A stretch of DNA of 64,000 nucleotides from Castellaniella sp. (GTDB lineage Bacteria > Pseudomonadota > Gammaproteobacteria > Burkholderiales > Burkholderiaceae_B), in assembly GCF_004321985.1 (NCBI RefSeq), contig NZ_SCQN01000039.1, positions 62,001 through 126,000 on the forward strand, in the 5' to 3' direction. A program made the translations under genes and the position numbers. Positions within the stretch are counted from its first letter, which is position 1, and every line of letters starts with the position of its first letter. Positions 1 through 9,558 of the stretch are shown piece by piece. The notes under the pieces are model-generated. The model had not been told where the DNA came from and searched no databases. It was given only the letters and a program-made list of their open reading frames with translations.

Positions 1-492
1 GGCCGCCAGCCAGGTCATCAGGGCCAGCAGCGCGATGCCCAGCACCAGATGTGTGCTGACCACCAGCGGCATGAGCTTGTGGGTGACTGTCCACGCGCCG
101 AAGGCCCCCTGCAGGCATACCATCGCAAGCAGCGTGGTCGCCAATGCCGGGCCGTGCGCCAGCGCGCGACGGTAGCGCCACGCCAGCACCGTGATCAGGA
201 TGATGAGCGTGCCCAGCGTCGCCCCCGCGTAGCGGTGGATCATCTCCATCCAGGCCTGGAAGACGCTGACCGGCCCATAGGGCATGGCGTGCAGCGCCTG
301 CTGGATGCGGTCGCTGGCGCCCAGCGGGCTGAGGTGCCCGTAGCAGCCGGGCCAGTCCGGGCATCCCAGGCCTGAATCGGTCAGGCGCACGAAGGCACCG
401 AACATGATGAGATCGAGCGTCAGGAACCAGGTCAGGAAGACCAGTTTCCGATAGCGTGGTACAGCGCGGGGCGTTTCAGACAGGCGGGACAC
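1..492 (-). CDS. ctaA: Heme A synthase CtaA/COX15, C-terminally truncated by the window edge
   Basis: Minus-strand translation from a GTG at 492: MSRLSETPRAVPRYRKLVFLTWFLTLDLIMFGAFVRLTDSGLGCPDWPGCYGHLSP...; the RLTDSGLGCPDWPGCYG motif is typical of COX15/CtaA; cox operon context. Confidence 0.9.
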   Translation of the reverse strand, partial: MSRLSETPRAVPRYRKLVFLTWFLTLDLIMFGAFVRLTDSGLGCPDWPGCYGHLSPLGASDRIQQALHAMPYGPVSVFQAWMEMIHRYAGATLGTLIILITVLAWRYRRALAHGPALATTLLAMVCLQGAFGAWTVTHKLMPLVVSTHLVLGIALLALMTWLAA

Positions 493-497
493 GGGAC

Positions 498-1109
498 TTA
501 TCCTATCCCCGAATTCTTCAGCAGGGTGCGAATGTCGTCGCGGACGCCTTCGGGATCATTGGTGTCCGGGAACTGCATCATCAGGTGGCCAAGTGGGTCG
601 ACGATCCACAGGCGCTGGTCCAGGGCGGCCATCGGGTCCGTGGCGTCGGGAGCCAGCCATGCGGCGAGTGCCTTTGGGTCGGCGCGCAGGATACGGGTGC
701 CGACATAGGCATGGTGGACGACCGGCGCCACGGGGGCGTCATCGGTGACGAACCAGATGCGCTCGAGCCGCATGACATTCTTTCCCTGGCTCGCGTGCGA
801 GTTACGCAGCACGAACAGGCCCTTTACGCAGGTGTCCGGACAAGCGCCCGGTCCGGCGCTGATGAGCAGCCATTTGCCCTTGAGTTGATTCAGATCGTAG
901 GTCTGCCCCTGCTCGTCACGCGCATTGAGGTCGGTGGGGATGGGCCGCTGCGGTTCGATGATCTGGCCGTAGTGGGTCTGGACCGCTGAGCGCAGCCCCA
1001 GCGACGGCACGTAGTAGGCCAGGAACGCCAGGACCACCGGCGCCAGGCAGATGAACAGGATGGCGTAGACCTGGAAGAGGGAACGCCGGCGAGGAGCTGC
1101 AGTGGTCAT
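498..1109 (-). CDS. SCO-like transmembrane cytochrome oxidase assembly protein
   Basis: MTTAAPRRRSLFQVYAILFICLAPVVLAFLAYY...GPGACPDTCVKGLFVLRN; one TM plus thioredoxin-like fold; position between SURF1 and ctaA. Confidence 0.75.
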   Translation of the reverse strand: MTTAAPRRRSLFQVYAILFICLAPVVLAFLAYYVPSLGLRSAVQTHYGQIIEPQRPIPTDLNARDEQGQTYDLNQLKGKWLLISAGPGACPDTCVKGLFVLRNSHASQGKNVMRLERIWFVTDDAPVAPVVHHAYVGTRILRADPKALAAWLAPDATDPMAALDQRLWIVDPLGHLMMQFPDTNDPEGVRDDIRTLLKNSGIG

Positions 1110-1903
1110 GAATTCGTGGTGTCGGTGGATGGCGAAGAGGAGCGGCGCGGCCGCCAGATGCGCCAGGCCATGAAGCCCGCCGCCAGCAATGCAATGGTCG
1201 CGAAACTGAACCATTGTCCCGCATAGTTGTAATTCTGCCTGGCATTGAGCGATGGACCCGGCCATTCCTGGGTGAGTCCCGCGTCGTGGGTGGGATCCTG
1301 TTCCAGCACCACCGGCAGCAGGTTCAGTCCGGTGGCGTGCTGCAGATCCGATAATGCCAGATTCTGGACGCGCGGGGGCTGCCCGTCGGCGGGCGGCCAG
1401 GCGGACGGCAGCGCCGTGTCCAGGTGGCCTGTCAGGCTACCCAGGTCGAACATGCGGGGGACGTGGCCGAGCATGGTGCCCTGGACGGTGATCTCTCCGT
1501 GTGCCGCTTGCAGATCGGGCAGCGGCGCTCGCGTCAGCGGCCGGGCAATCCAGCCCCGCAATACCAGTAGAGCAGTGTGCGGTGCAGCCGTGAGCGCCAG
1601 CGGTGTCGCGACCCAGAATCCCGGCATCCCCTGGAGATTGCGATTGTCGAGGAGTACAGTGAATTGATTGAGCCAGTGACCGCTGGCGGTCGCCGGGTGC
1701 CAGTCGGGACCTTGGCGGTGTTCCGCGTCCAGCGTCATGCGTGGTGCGACCCGGCCTGCTGCGATAGCTGTCGACAGCGCCTCGCGTTCGCCCGCGCGCC
1801 GCAGCTGCCAGCGGCCCGCCTGGATGCAGACGGCGCCCAACAGGATCAGCAGGACGATAGCCACCATGGCTTTGGTGTGCGAGTGGGTCTGTGATTCGGT
1901 CAT
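1106..1903 (-). CDS. SURF1 family cytochrome oxidase assembly protein
   Basis: MTESQTHSHTKAMVAIVLLILLGAVCIQAGRWQLRRAGEREAL...; two terminal TM segments, GRWQLRRA motif. Confidence 0.85.
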   Translation of the reverse strand: MTESQTHSHTKAMVAIVLLILLGAVCIQAGRWQLRRAGEREALSTAIAAGRVAPRMTLDAEHRQGPDWHPATASGHWLNQFTVLLDNRNLQGMPGFWVATPLALTAAPHTALLVLRGWIARPLTRAPLPDLQAAHGEITVQGTMLGHVPRMFDLGSLTGHLDTALPSAWPPADGQPPRVQNLALSDLQHATGLNLLPVVLEQDPTHDAGLTQEWPGPSLNARQNYNYAGQWFSFATIALLAAGFMAWRIWRPRRSSSPSTDTTNS

Positions 1904-1937
1904 GGTGAGTCTGCGGATAGATTTCCAGGGAAAACCC

Positions 1938-2147
1938 ATGAAAATCCTGATTATCGTGATGTTTCTGGCAGTGGTGGCCAGCCTGGCGTCTGCGTTGGTG
2001 TTCCTGATGGATGATCGTGGCGCCAGCGATCGCATGGTTTGGGCGCTGACCTGGAGGGTGGGTTTGTCGGTTCTGCTCGTCCTGTTTCTGCTGCTGGCGC
2101 ACGGCCTGGGGTGGATTGATTCTACCGGGCTGCAGGTGGTGCGTTAG
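1938..2147 (+). CDS. Twin transmembrane protein (DUF2909-like)
   Basis: MKILIIVMFLAVVASLASALVFLMDDRGASDRMVWALTWRVGLSVLLVLFLLLAHGLGWI; two TM helices; conserved location opposite SURF1. Confidence 0.75.
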   Translation: MKILIIVMFLAVVASLASALVFLMDDRGASDRMVWALTWRVGLSVLLVLFLLLAHGLGWIDSTGLQVVR

Positions 2148-2199
2148 GCATCGTCAATACCGTGATGTCCATGGCGGGGCGCACGTGCCGCGGTCGCCC

Positions 2200-2238
2200 A
2201 AAAAGCCTGAATGGAACGGCCGGCGGTGAGCCGGCCGT
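2200..2238 (-). terminator. Rho-independent terminator of coxC
   Basis: Perfect 9-bp stem ACGGCCGGC/GCCGGCCGT (2216-2224/2230-2238); a T-rich stretch (CTTTTTGGG) follows on the minus strand. Confidence 0.6.
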
Positions 2239-2265
2239 GGCATGCCTTGCGTCGCTGCCTGTGCG

Positions 2266-3159
2266 CTACATCCAGTAGACGAAGACGTACAGACCCAGCC
2301 ACACGACGTCCACGAAGTGCCAGTACCAGGCGGCACCCTCGAAGCCGAAGTGGTGGGTGGCGGTGAAGTCCCCACGCACAACGCGCCACCAGATGACCGA
2401 CAGCACCGTGGCGCCGATGATGACGTGGAATCCATGGAATCCGGTCAGCATGAAGAACAGTGCGCCGAACGCGCCGGAGGTGAAGCGCAGGTTCAGTTCA
2501 GTATAGGCTTCGTGATATTCGTAGGCCTGACAGGCCACGAAGGCAAAGCCCAGCAGGATCCCCAGCCCCAGCCAGAAGATGGTGCGCGACCGATTGGCGG
2601 CGCGCAGGGCATGGTGGGCAACGGTGACTGCGGCCGCCGAAGACAGCAGCAAGGCCGTGTTGATCGTGGGCAGCCAGAAGGGGCTCACGGTCTTGAACGG
2701 CGCGATGGTGCCTGCCGGTCCCAGATTCGGCCAAGTGCCCGCGAAGCCCGGCCACAGCAGGGTTTGAGAGTCCAGCGTGCTGAGCCAGGGAGTGGAGACC
2801 TCGCGGGTGTACCAGAGCGCGCCGAAGAACGCGGAAAAGAACATGACCTCTGAGAAGATGAACCAGGTCATGCTCCAGCGGTACGAGACATCAATGCGCT
2901 TGCTGTTCAGCCCGCCCTCGGATTCGCCGATGGCATCGCCAAACCAGCCGTACAGCGTGACCAGCATGGAGATGATCCCGGCGATGCACAGGTAGGGGCC
3001 CACGGTGAAGTCGTTGACCCAAAGGGCCGCCCCCAGGAGCGTCGCCAGCATGCTCAGGCTACCCCGGATCGGGTAGATGGAATGCGGCGGGACGTAATAG
3101 TAGGGCGCCTCTGCGGCGCGTGCCATCTGGCCCGTGGTCATAAGTGTTCTCCTCATCAT
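2266..3159 (-). CDS. ctaE: Cytochrome c oxidase subunit III
   Basis: PYYYVPPHSIYPIRGS...WYWHFVDVVWLGLYVFVYW; strong COX3 signature. Confidence 0.95.
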   Translation of the reverse strand: MMRRTLMTTGQMARAAEAPYYYVPPHSIYPIRGSLSMLATLLGAALWVNDFTVGPYLCIAGIISMLVTLYGWFGDAIGESEGGLNSKRIDVSYRWSMTWFIFSEVMFFSAFFGALWYTREVSTPWLSTLDSQTLLWPGFAGTWPNLGPAGTIAPFKTVSPFWLPTINTALLLSSAAAVTVAHHALRAANRSRTIFWLGLGILLGFAFVACQAYEYHEAYTELNLRFTSGAFGALFFMLTGFHGFHVIIGATVLSVIWWRVVRGDFTATHHFGFEGAAWYWHFVDVVWLGLYVFVYWM

Positions 3160-3169
3160 TATTTCAGCA

Positions 3170-3340
3170 CTAGGCCGTCACCAGGTGCACAGCCAACATC
3201 AGCAACAATACGAAAACCAGACCGAGCAGCAGCCCTGCACAGATGACGTGGACCGGGCGGATGTGCGCCAGATCGTCGTCGTGGCCAGCGCGCTTGCGCA
3301 GCCCCAGAAATGCCCAAGCTGCGGTTCGGATCGAGCGCAA
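3170..3340 (-). CDS. DUF2970 family small membrane protein
   Basis: (TTG start) LRSIRTAAWAFLGLRKRAGHDDDLAHIRPVHVICAGLLLGLVFVLLLMLAVHLVTA; cox operon position. Confidence 0.65.
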   Translation of the reverse strand: MRSIRTAAWAFLGLRKRAGHDDDLAHIRPVHVICAGLLLGLVFVLLLMLAVHLVTA

Positions 3341-3357
3341 AAACGGGCTCGATCTCC

Positions 3358-3486
3358 TCAAGAACCGATCCCCCACAGATTGGCGCGCACGAAAGTCCAT
3401 ACGATGAGCGCGACCGCAACGAGCGCCAGAAGCCATCCGGTACGGCGATTGCGCCGACGCTGTTCGGGGGTCAATCTAGGGTCCAT
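3358..3486 (-). CDS. Cytochrome oxidase small assembly protein (42 aa)
   Basis: MDPRLTPEQRRRNRRTGWLLALVAVALIVWTFVRANLWGIGS; ATG overlaps the coxA stop (TGATG); absent from the supplied ORF track because of length. Confidence 0.7.
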   Translation of the reverse strand: MDPRLTPEQRRRNRRTGWLLALVAVALIVWTFVRANLWGIGS

Positions 3487-5117
3487 CAGTGGCTACCCTC
3501 TATCACGAGCGGCGTGCCGTCCAGGTCCGGCGGCGTAACGAAGGTGTGGTAGGGAGCGGGCGAGGGCACTGTCCATTCCAGGCCCTCGGCGCCTTCCCAT
3601 GGGCAGGCCGGCGCCTTGGCACCCTGGCCGCGCACGGCTTTTACGACGATGTAGATGAGCAGCAGCTGCGAGAGCCCAAACCAGAAGGCGCCAATGGTCG
3701 CTATCTGGTGGAAGGTGGTGAACTGCGCGGGGTAGTCGGCGTAGCGACGCGGCATGCCGGCCAGACCCAGGAAGTGCATCGGGAAGAACGCGAGGTTGAA
3801 CGAGAGCATGCTGGACCAGAAGTGAATCTTGCCCAGCCGTTCGTCGTACATGGTGCCGGTCCACTTGGGCATCCAGTAGTAGGCGGCGGCAAACATGCCG
3901 AACAGCGATCCAGCCACCATGACGTAGTGGAAGTGGGCCACGACGTAGTATGTGTCCTGAGCCTGGATGTCGATGGGGGCGGACGCCACGATCAAGCCCG
4001 TGAAGCCGCCGATGACGAACACGAAAATGAAGCCGATGGCGAACAGCATGGGTGTTTCAAAGGAGAGCGAGCCGCGCCATATGGTGGCCGTCCAGTTGAA
4101 GACCTTCACCCCCGTGGGGATGGAAATCAGCATCGTGGCGTACATGAAGAAGAGCTGCGCCGTCACCGGCATGCCCGTCGTGAACATGTGGTGGGCCCAC
4201 ACCAGGAACGACAGGATGCCGATGGCACAGATCGCGTACACCATAGAGGTGTAGCCGAAGAGCTTCTTGCGTGCGAAAGCCGGTATCACGTGCGAGATGA
4301 TCCCGAACGCGGGCAGGATCATGATGTAGACCTCGGGGTGCCCGAAGAACCAGAACACGTGCTGGTACAGCACCGGGTCGCCGCCTGCGGCGGCGTTGAA
4401 GAAGTGGGTGCCGAAGTGGCGGTCGGTCAGCAGCATGGTGACGGCGGCGGCCAGCACCGGCATCACGGCCAGCAGCAGGTAAGCCGTGACCAGCCAGCCC
4501 CAGCAGAACAGCGGCATCTTCATCAGCGACATTTTCGGTGTGCGCATGTTCAGGATGGTGACGATGATGTTGATCGCCCCCATGATGGACGACGCACCCA
4601 GGATGTGGACGGCAAAGATCGCGAAGTCCATGCCTGGACCCATCTGGAGCGACAGGGGCGCGTACATGGTCCAGCCCGCCGCATTGGCGCCGCCCGGCAC
4701 GAAGAACGACGCCGTCATCAGGATGGCGCCCACCGGCAGCAGCCAGAAGCTGAAGTTGTTCATGCGCGCGAAGGCCATGTCGGAGGCCCCGATCTGCAGC
4801 GGAATCATCCAGTTGGCGAAGCCCACGAAGGCCGGCATGATGGCCCCGAAGATCATGATCAGCCCGTGCATGGTGGTGAGCTGATTGAAGAACTGCGGCT
4901 GGAAGAACTGGATGCCCGGTTCGAACAATTCCGTGCGCAGCATGAGTGCCAGCGTGCCGCCCTCGAGCAGCATGCAGAACGAAAAGATCAGGTACATGGT
5001 CCCGATATCTTTGTGGTTCGTGGCAAACACCCACCGGCGCCACCCGTGCGGGATGGCGTGGGCGTGTTCTTCGTGCCCCACGTGGGGTGGGATGTGGTCA
5101 ACTGCAACGCTGCTCAT
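3486..5117 (-). CDS. ctaD: Cytochrome c oxidase subunit I
   Basis: WVFATNHKDIGTMYLIFSF, WFFGHPEVYI, HFHYVMVAGS motifs. Confidence 0.98.
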   Translation of the reverse strand: MSSVAVDHIPPHVGHEEHAHAIPHGWRRWVFATNHKDIGTMYLIFSFCMLLEGGTLALMLRTELFEPGIQFFQPQFFNQLTTMHGLIMIFGAIMPAFVGFANWMIPLQIGASDMAFARMNNFSFWLLPVGAILMTASFFVPGGANAAGWTMYAPLSLQMGPGMDFAIFAVHILGASSIMGAINIIVTILNMRTPKMSLMKMPLFCWGWLVTAYLLLAVMPVLAAAVTMLLTDRHFGTHFFNAAAGGDPVLYQHVFWFFGHPEVYIMILPAFGIISHVIPAFARKKLFGYTSMVYAICAIGILSFLVWAHHMFTTGMPVTAQLFFMYATMLISIPTGVKVFNWTATIWRGSLSFETPMLFAIGFIFVFVIGGFTGLIVASAPIDIQAQDTYYVVAHFHYVMVAGSLFGMFAAAYYWMPKWTGTMYDERLGKIHFWSSMLSFNLAFFPMHFLGLAGMPRRYADYPAQFTTFHQIATIGAFWFGLSQLLLIYIVVKAVRGQGAKAPACPWEGAEGLEWTVPSPAPYHTFVTPPDLDGTPLVIEGSH

Positions 5118-5189
5118 GACTGCCTCCTTCCTGGGTCGTGCCGCCTGTCGGCGGCGCGAGGAAATATCGTATTGGGTTCGTGGCCGAAA

Positions 5190-6359
5190 TCAGTGGGATC
5201 CGCGCAAGGCCAGCACGTCCTTGGGCTGCACGACCGGGTCGGGGCCCTTGCCGGCGTTGTCCCAGGCGTTGCGGGTATAGGTGATGACGGCTGCCAGCTG
5301 GGTATCCGAGAGCTGGTCGCGGAATGCCGGCATGGCGGTTCCCGGGTGACCGTTGAGCTCAGTCAGGATCTGGCCTTTCATGGGTGCCAGCACGAACTTG
5401 GTGTTGCCGTTCAACGCCGGGAAGGTCCCCGGGATCCCCATCCCGTTGGCCTGGTGACAGGCGACACAGGTGGTGGTGAAGACGTCTTTGCCCTTGGCGA
5501 TGAGCTCTTCCTTGGTCCAGGTCTTGTTCGGGTCTTCGGTGGCGGCAGCCATCGTGGACTTTTCCTGCTTGACCCACTTTGCGTAGTCTTCCGCGGACTT
5601 GACCTCGACGACGATTGGCATGTAGGCGTGGTTCTTGCCGCAGAGTTCTGAACATTGGCCGCGATAGGTACCCGTCTTTTCAGCCCGGAACCAGGTATCG
5701 CGCAGATATCCAGGGATCGCGTCCTGCTTGACGCCGAAATCAGGGACGGCCCATGAGTGGATCACGTCTTCAGCCGTGACCACGATCCGGACTTTCTTGT
5801 TGACCGGCACCACCAGCGGATGGTCGACTTCCATCAGGTAGGTGTTGCTCTTGGGGGCCAGGTTGTTGATCTGAGCCTCCGGTGTCGACAGATTGGACAG
5901 GAAGTGCACGCCCGCCGCCGGCCCGTCGAGATATTCGTAGCCCCATTTCCATTGGTAGCCGGTGACCTTCACGGTCAGGTCCGCGCTGCTGGTGTCTTTC
6001 ATGGCCACCACCGTGCGCGTCGACGGAATGGCCATACTGACAATGATGAGGAAAGGTACGACGGTCCAGGTCAGTTCGACCGTCATGTTTTCGTCGAACT
6101 TCGCGGCCTTGTGGCCCTTCGACTTGCGGTGCATGACGATGGAGTAGAACATCGTGCCGAACACGCCGATGAAAATGATCGTACAGATGATCATGATCAT
6201 CCAGTTCAGATCGTAGATATCGTGCGCAATCGGCGTGACGCCGAAGGGGAGGTTGAGTTGATCCACCCCCGGCCCGCCCGGCATGTCCTTTACTTCGGCG
6301 CCGGCAAGAGCCGCCCACGACAGTGCGACCATGCCCAACAACCCTCTGACCATCTTCAT
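5190..6359 (-). CDS. ctaC: Cytochrome c oxidase subunit II with C-terminal cytochrome c domain
   Basis: CuA motif RGQCSELCGKNHAYM plus C-terminal heme motif CVACHQANGMG. Confidence 0.95.
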   Translation of the reverse strand: MKMVRGLLGMVALSWAALAGAEVKDMPGGPGVDQLNLPFGVTPIAHDIYDLNWMIMIICTIIFIGVFGTMFYSIVMHRKSKGHKAAKFDENMTVELTWTVVPFLIIVSMAIPSTRTVVAMKDTSSADLTVKVTGYQWKWGYEYLDGPAAGVHFLSNLSTPEAQINNLAPKSNTYLMEVDHPLVVPVNKKVRIVVTAEDVIHSWAVPDFGVKQDAIPGYLRDTWFRAEKTGTYRGQCSELCGKNHAYMPIVVEVKSAEDYAKWVKQEKSTMAAATEDPNKTWTKEELIAKGKDVFTTTCVACHQANGMGIPGTFPALNGNTKFVLAPMKGQILTELNGHPGTAMPAFRDQLSDTQLAAVITYTRNAWDNAGKGPDPVVQPKDVLALRGSH

Positions 6360-6617
6360 GCTGTCCCTCTGGTTATAGTGTGTCTCTGGCGGCGGGTTGG
6401 CTTTCGTCGGACAGCGGCGAAAGGGCGACGAGCCCAGGGCACACATCATCAGATCATCAGGCATTCGAGCGGGCGTTGGCGCCCGTGCCTGAGATTTCCT
6501 TATAAGCAGAGGGGATTATAGCGAAGGGACCCGCCTTGTACAGGCTGGCCAGACGCCCATTTGCAGGCTCTTCCGGGTTTTTACCAATCCCCTGTGGGCT
6601 TCCACTACAATCTTCCG

Positions 6618-7460
6618 ATGGATTCAATCACTGCCGCATTCGCTCTTGACGACGTGCTCGCGCGCAGCGCACGCCTGGTGCGCCGCGCACAGCAGCTCCC
6701 GCCGGCAGGCGCCCGGCCCGTGACGATTTCAGGCCGCGTCGGGGGCTGGATTGCGCCGCGTGCACTCGAGGCCATCCGGGCGTTGCCGGGCGTGGATGTG
6801 GAAGACGAAGCCGTTCACATCCGCGCTGTTTCGACCCGTGGGCTGGGGCTGGAGGCCGTGCTGCAGGGTGTGGCGCAAACGCTGCAGGAGGCCGGTTGCA
6901 TTCGCTCCTGGCGCGACGAGCGGGTGGACGTGGTGGCCGAGGGCCGCTGCTTTTCGCGGATCGAGCGCGGCGCTACGCGGCCGCTGGGGCTGCTCACGCA
7001 GGCCGTGCATCTGAATGCCTGGGCGCCGGACGGGCGGCTGTGGGTGGCCCGCCGTTCGCTCACCAAGCCGACCGACCCGGGGTTGTGGGATACGCTCTCC
7101 GGTGGGTTGGTCGCGGCCGGCGAAGACCCGGAGATGGCGCTGCTGCGCGAGACTCACGAAGAGGCCGGCCTGCCGGCCGTGGCGCTCGCAGCCCATGCGC
7201 CGTTGCGCACCGTGGTGCGGATGCACCGCCGGCTGCCCGATGGCTATCAGGTCGAGAACGTGCTGGTCAGCGACTGTGTGCTGGACCCGGGGACGGTTCC
7301 CAGGAACCTGGATGGAGAGGTCATGGAATTCCGGTGCGTGGCGGCCGCGCCGCTGCAGGAACTGCTGGCCCAGGGCGCGTTCACCCTTGAGGCCGAGATC
7401 TGTGTTCTCGACTCGCTGCGTCGCCGGCTTCAGATCCCCTCTGCGGCCGTTTCCCGCTAG
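6618..7460 (+). CDS. DUF4743 / Nudix hydrolase
   Basis: MDSITAAFALDDVLARSARL...; Nudix box GGLVAAGEDPEMALLRETHEEAGL. Confidence 0.85.
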   Translation: MDSITAAFALDDVLARSARLVRRAQQLPPAGARPVTISGRVGGWIAPRALEAIRALPGVDVEDEAVHIRAVSTRGLGLEAVLQGVAQTLQEAGCIRSWRDERVDVVAEGRCFSRIERGATRPLGLLTQAVHLNAWAPDGRLWVARRSLTKPTDPGLWDTLSGGLVAAGEDPEMALLRETHEEAGLPAVALAAHAPLRTVVRMHRRLPDGYQVENVLVSDCVLDPGTVPRNLDGEVMEFRCVAAAPLQELLAQGAFTLEAEICVLDSLRRRLQIPSAAVSR

Positions 7461-7504
7461 ACTTCTTCTATCGTGCCGGCATGGTGCCGGCGGAGGCGCT
7501 TCCC

Positions 7505-8101
7505 ATGGCACAAGACAAGACCAATCCATTCGTGTTGCCCGGTTTTGGACAAAAGGGCGATGCCGCTCAGAACCCGCTGTTCGCGGGACTGGAAATGATG
7601 CGCCAGGCCTGGCAGAACATGGCGGGCGCCGGACATATGGATGCGGCCCTGATGCCGCCGCTGTCGCTTGAAGAGCTCGACCGCCGCATCCGCGAACTGC
7701 AGACGGTGCAGAACTGGCTGCAGCTCAACGCCACCATGCTGGCGAACACCATCCAGGGTCTGGAGATCCAGCGCAGTACGGTGAGGACGCTGAACTCCCT
7801 GGCCGGTCGGGGGCTGGCAGGTGCGGCGGCGGCGACCGATGCATCGGCCGGTGCCGGCGGGTCCGACTACACACAGGCGGCTGAAGACTGGTGGAAGCTG
7901 GTCCGCGAGCAGTTCGATGGCCTGGCGGCAGCCACTACGGCCAGCCTCCAGGGGGTGGCCGACGCGGCCAAGACTGCCTCGCAACCGGATCCCAGTCAGC
8001 AGGCCGCCGAAGGCAAGGCCTCTTCCTCCCGCAAGAAGACCTCGACCGGTACTCCGGCCAAGCGAACTCCCCGCCCGGCCGCCCGCAAGCCGCGCGCCTG
8101 A
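7505..8101 (+). CDS. phaM: PhaM-like polyhydroxyalkanoate granule regulatory protein
   Basis: MAQDKTNPFVLPGFGQ...LSLEELDRRIRELQTVQNWLQLNATMLANTIQGLEIQRSTVRTLNSL with a basic K/R/P/A-rich C-terminus. Confidence 0.75.
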   Translation: MAQDKTNPFVLPGFGQKGDAAQNPLFAGLEMMRQAWQNMAGAGHMDAALMPPLSLEELDRRIRELQTVQNWLQLNATMLANTIQGLEIQRSTVRTLNSLAGRGLAGAAAATDASAGAGGSDYTQAAEDWWKLVREQFDGLAAATTASLQGVADAAKTASQPDPSQQAAEGKASSSRKKTSTGTPAKRTPRPAARKPRA

Positions 8102-8176
8102 TCCTGCTGCCGTCTGCGCGGTTGCCCGGTGGCCCGCGCGGGCGGCGTCTTACCGCCACTTTGTCGTGACCCTTTC

Positions 8177-9544
8177 ATGCTGAACATCATCATTCTGGCT
8201 GCCGGCCTGGGCAAGCGCATGCAGTCCGATCTGCCCAAGGTCCTGCACCCGATCGCGGGCAAACCCATGCTGGCGCACGTCCTGGAAACTGCTCGTGCCT
8301 TGTCGCCCGATCGCATCGTGGTCGTGGTGGGCCATGGCGCCGAGCGTGTCCAGGCGTCCTTCGCGGACGCAGACGTGGCCTTCGCGCTGCAGCAGCCCCA
8401 GCAGGGCACAGGCCATGCCGTGATGCAGGCGTTGCCTCATCTGGTCGAAGGCGATTCCGACGATGCTTGCCTGGTGCTGTATGGCGATGTCCCGCTGGTG
8501 CAGGCAGAGACCCTGCGCGAACTGCTGCGGGCCCGTGGCGCAGGCCTGGCGCTGCTCACCGAGACGCTGGCTGATCCGACGGGGTACGGCCGCATCGTGC
8601 GGGATGCGGACGGGCGTGTCGCGCGGATCGTCGAGCACAAGGACGCGTCCGCCACGGAGCGTGCCATCACCGAGGTCAATACCGGCATCCTGGCAGCCCC
8701 CACGGCGGCGCTGCGCCGCTGGCTCGCAAGGATCGACAATCGCAATGCCCAGGGCGAATATTATCTGACCGATATCGTGGGGCTCGCGGTGCGCGACGGT
8801 GTGCCGGTGGCCCATGCCCAACCGGCCGCCTCGTGGGAGACTCTGGGCGTCAACAGCCGCATGCAACAGGCGCAGCTCGAGCGGATCTGGCAGGGCGAGC
8901 AGGCCCGCCGCTTGCTCGAACAGGGCGTGACACTCGCGGATCCGGCCCGCTTCGACTTGCGCGGCGAACTCATCTGCGGGCGTGATGTGTTCATCGATGT
9001 GGGGTGCGTGTTCGAGGGCCGCGTGCGGCTGGCGGACGGTGTGCGCATCGGGCCGCACTGCGTTCTGCGCGATGCCGACATGGGCGAGGGGACGCAAGTC
9101 GAAGCCTTCACACATGTCCAAGGCGCCCGGGCGGGCGCGGGCGCGCGGATCGGTCCCTATGCGCGCTTGCGCCCCGGCGCCGATGTGGGTCCAGAGGCCC
9201 ATGTGGGCAACTTCGTGGAACTCAAGAAGACCACGCTGGGCCGCGGATCCAAGGCCAACCACCTGAGCTATCTGGGCGACGCGGTGATCGGCGACCAGGT
9301 CAACATCGGCGCGGGCACGATCACCTGCAATTACGATGGCGTCAACAAATTCCAGACCGTGATCGAGGACGGCGCCTTCATCGGTTCCGACACGCAGCTC
9401 GTGGCACCCGTGCGTGTCGGCCGTGGCGCCACGCTGGGCGCGGGGACGACGCTCACGCGCGACGCACCCGCCGGGGAACTGACCTTGTCGCGCTCGAAGC
9501 AGATGTCCGTTCCGGGCTGGAAACGTCCAGTGCGCAAGTCCTGA
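8177..9544 (+). CDS. glmU: Bifunctional UDP-GlcNAc pyrophosphorylase / GlcN-1-P N-acetyltransferase
   Basis: [32 protein letters not shown]...; C-terminal left-handed beta-helix repeats. Confidence 0.97.
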   Translation: MLNIIILAAGLGKRMQSDLPKVLHPIAGKPMLAHVLETARALSPDRIVVVVGHGAERVQASFADADVAFALQQPQQGTGHAVMQALPHLVEGDSDDACLVLYGDVPLVQAETLRELLRARGAGLALLTETLADPTGYGRIVRDADGRVARIVEHKDASATERAITEVNTGILAAPTAALRRWLARIDNRNAQGEYYLTDIVGLAVRDGVPVAHAQPAASWETLGVNSRMQQAQLERIWQGEQARRLLEQGVTLADPARFDLRGELICGRDVFIDVGCVFEGRVRLADGVRIGPHCVLRDADMGEGTQVEAFTHVQGARAGAGARIGPYARLRPGADVGPEAHVGNFVELKKTTLGRGSKANHLSYLGDAVIGDQVNIGAGTITCNYDGVNKFQTVIEDGAFIGSDTQLVAPVRVGRGATLGAGTTLTRDAPAGELTLSRSKQMSVPGWKRPVRKS

Positions 9545-9558
9545 CGGGCGCCGGGCGA

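Noticed and set aside
3489-5651. 720-aa plus-strand ORF
   Set aside because: Exactly antisense to coxA and the end of coxB; His/Arg/Glu/Gly-rich composition typical of shadow ORFs in GC-rich DNA.
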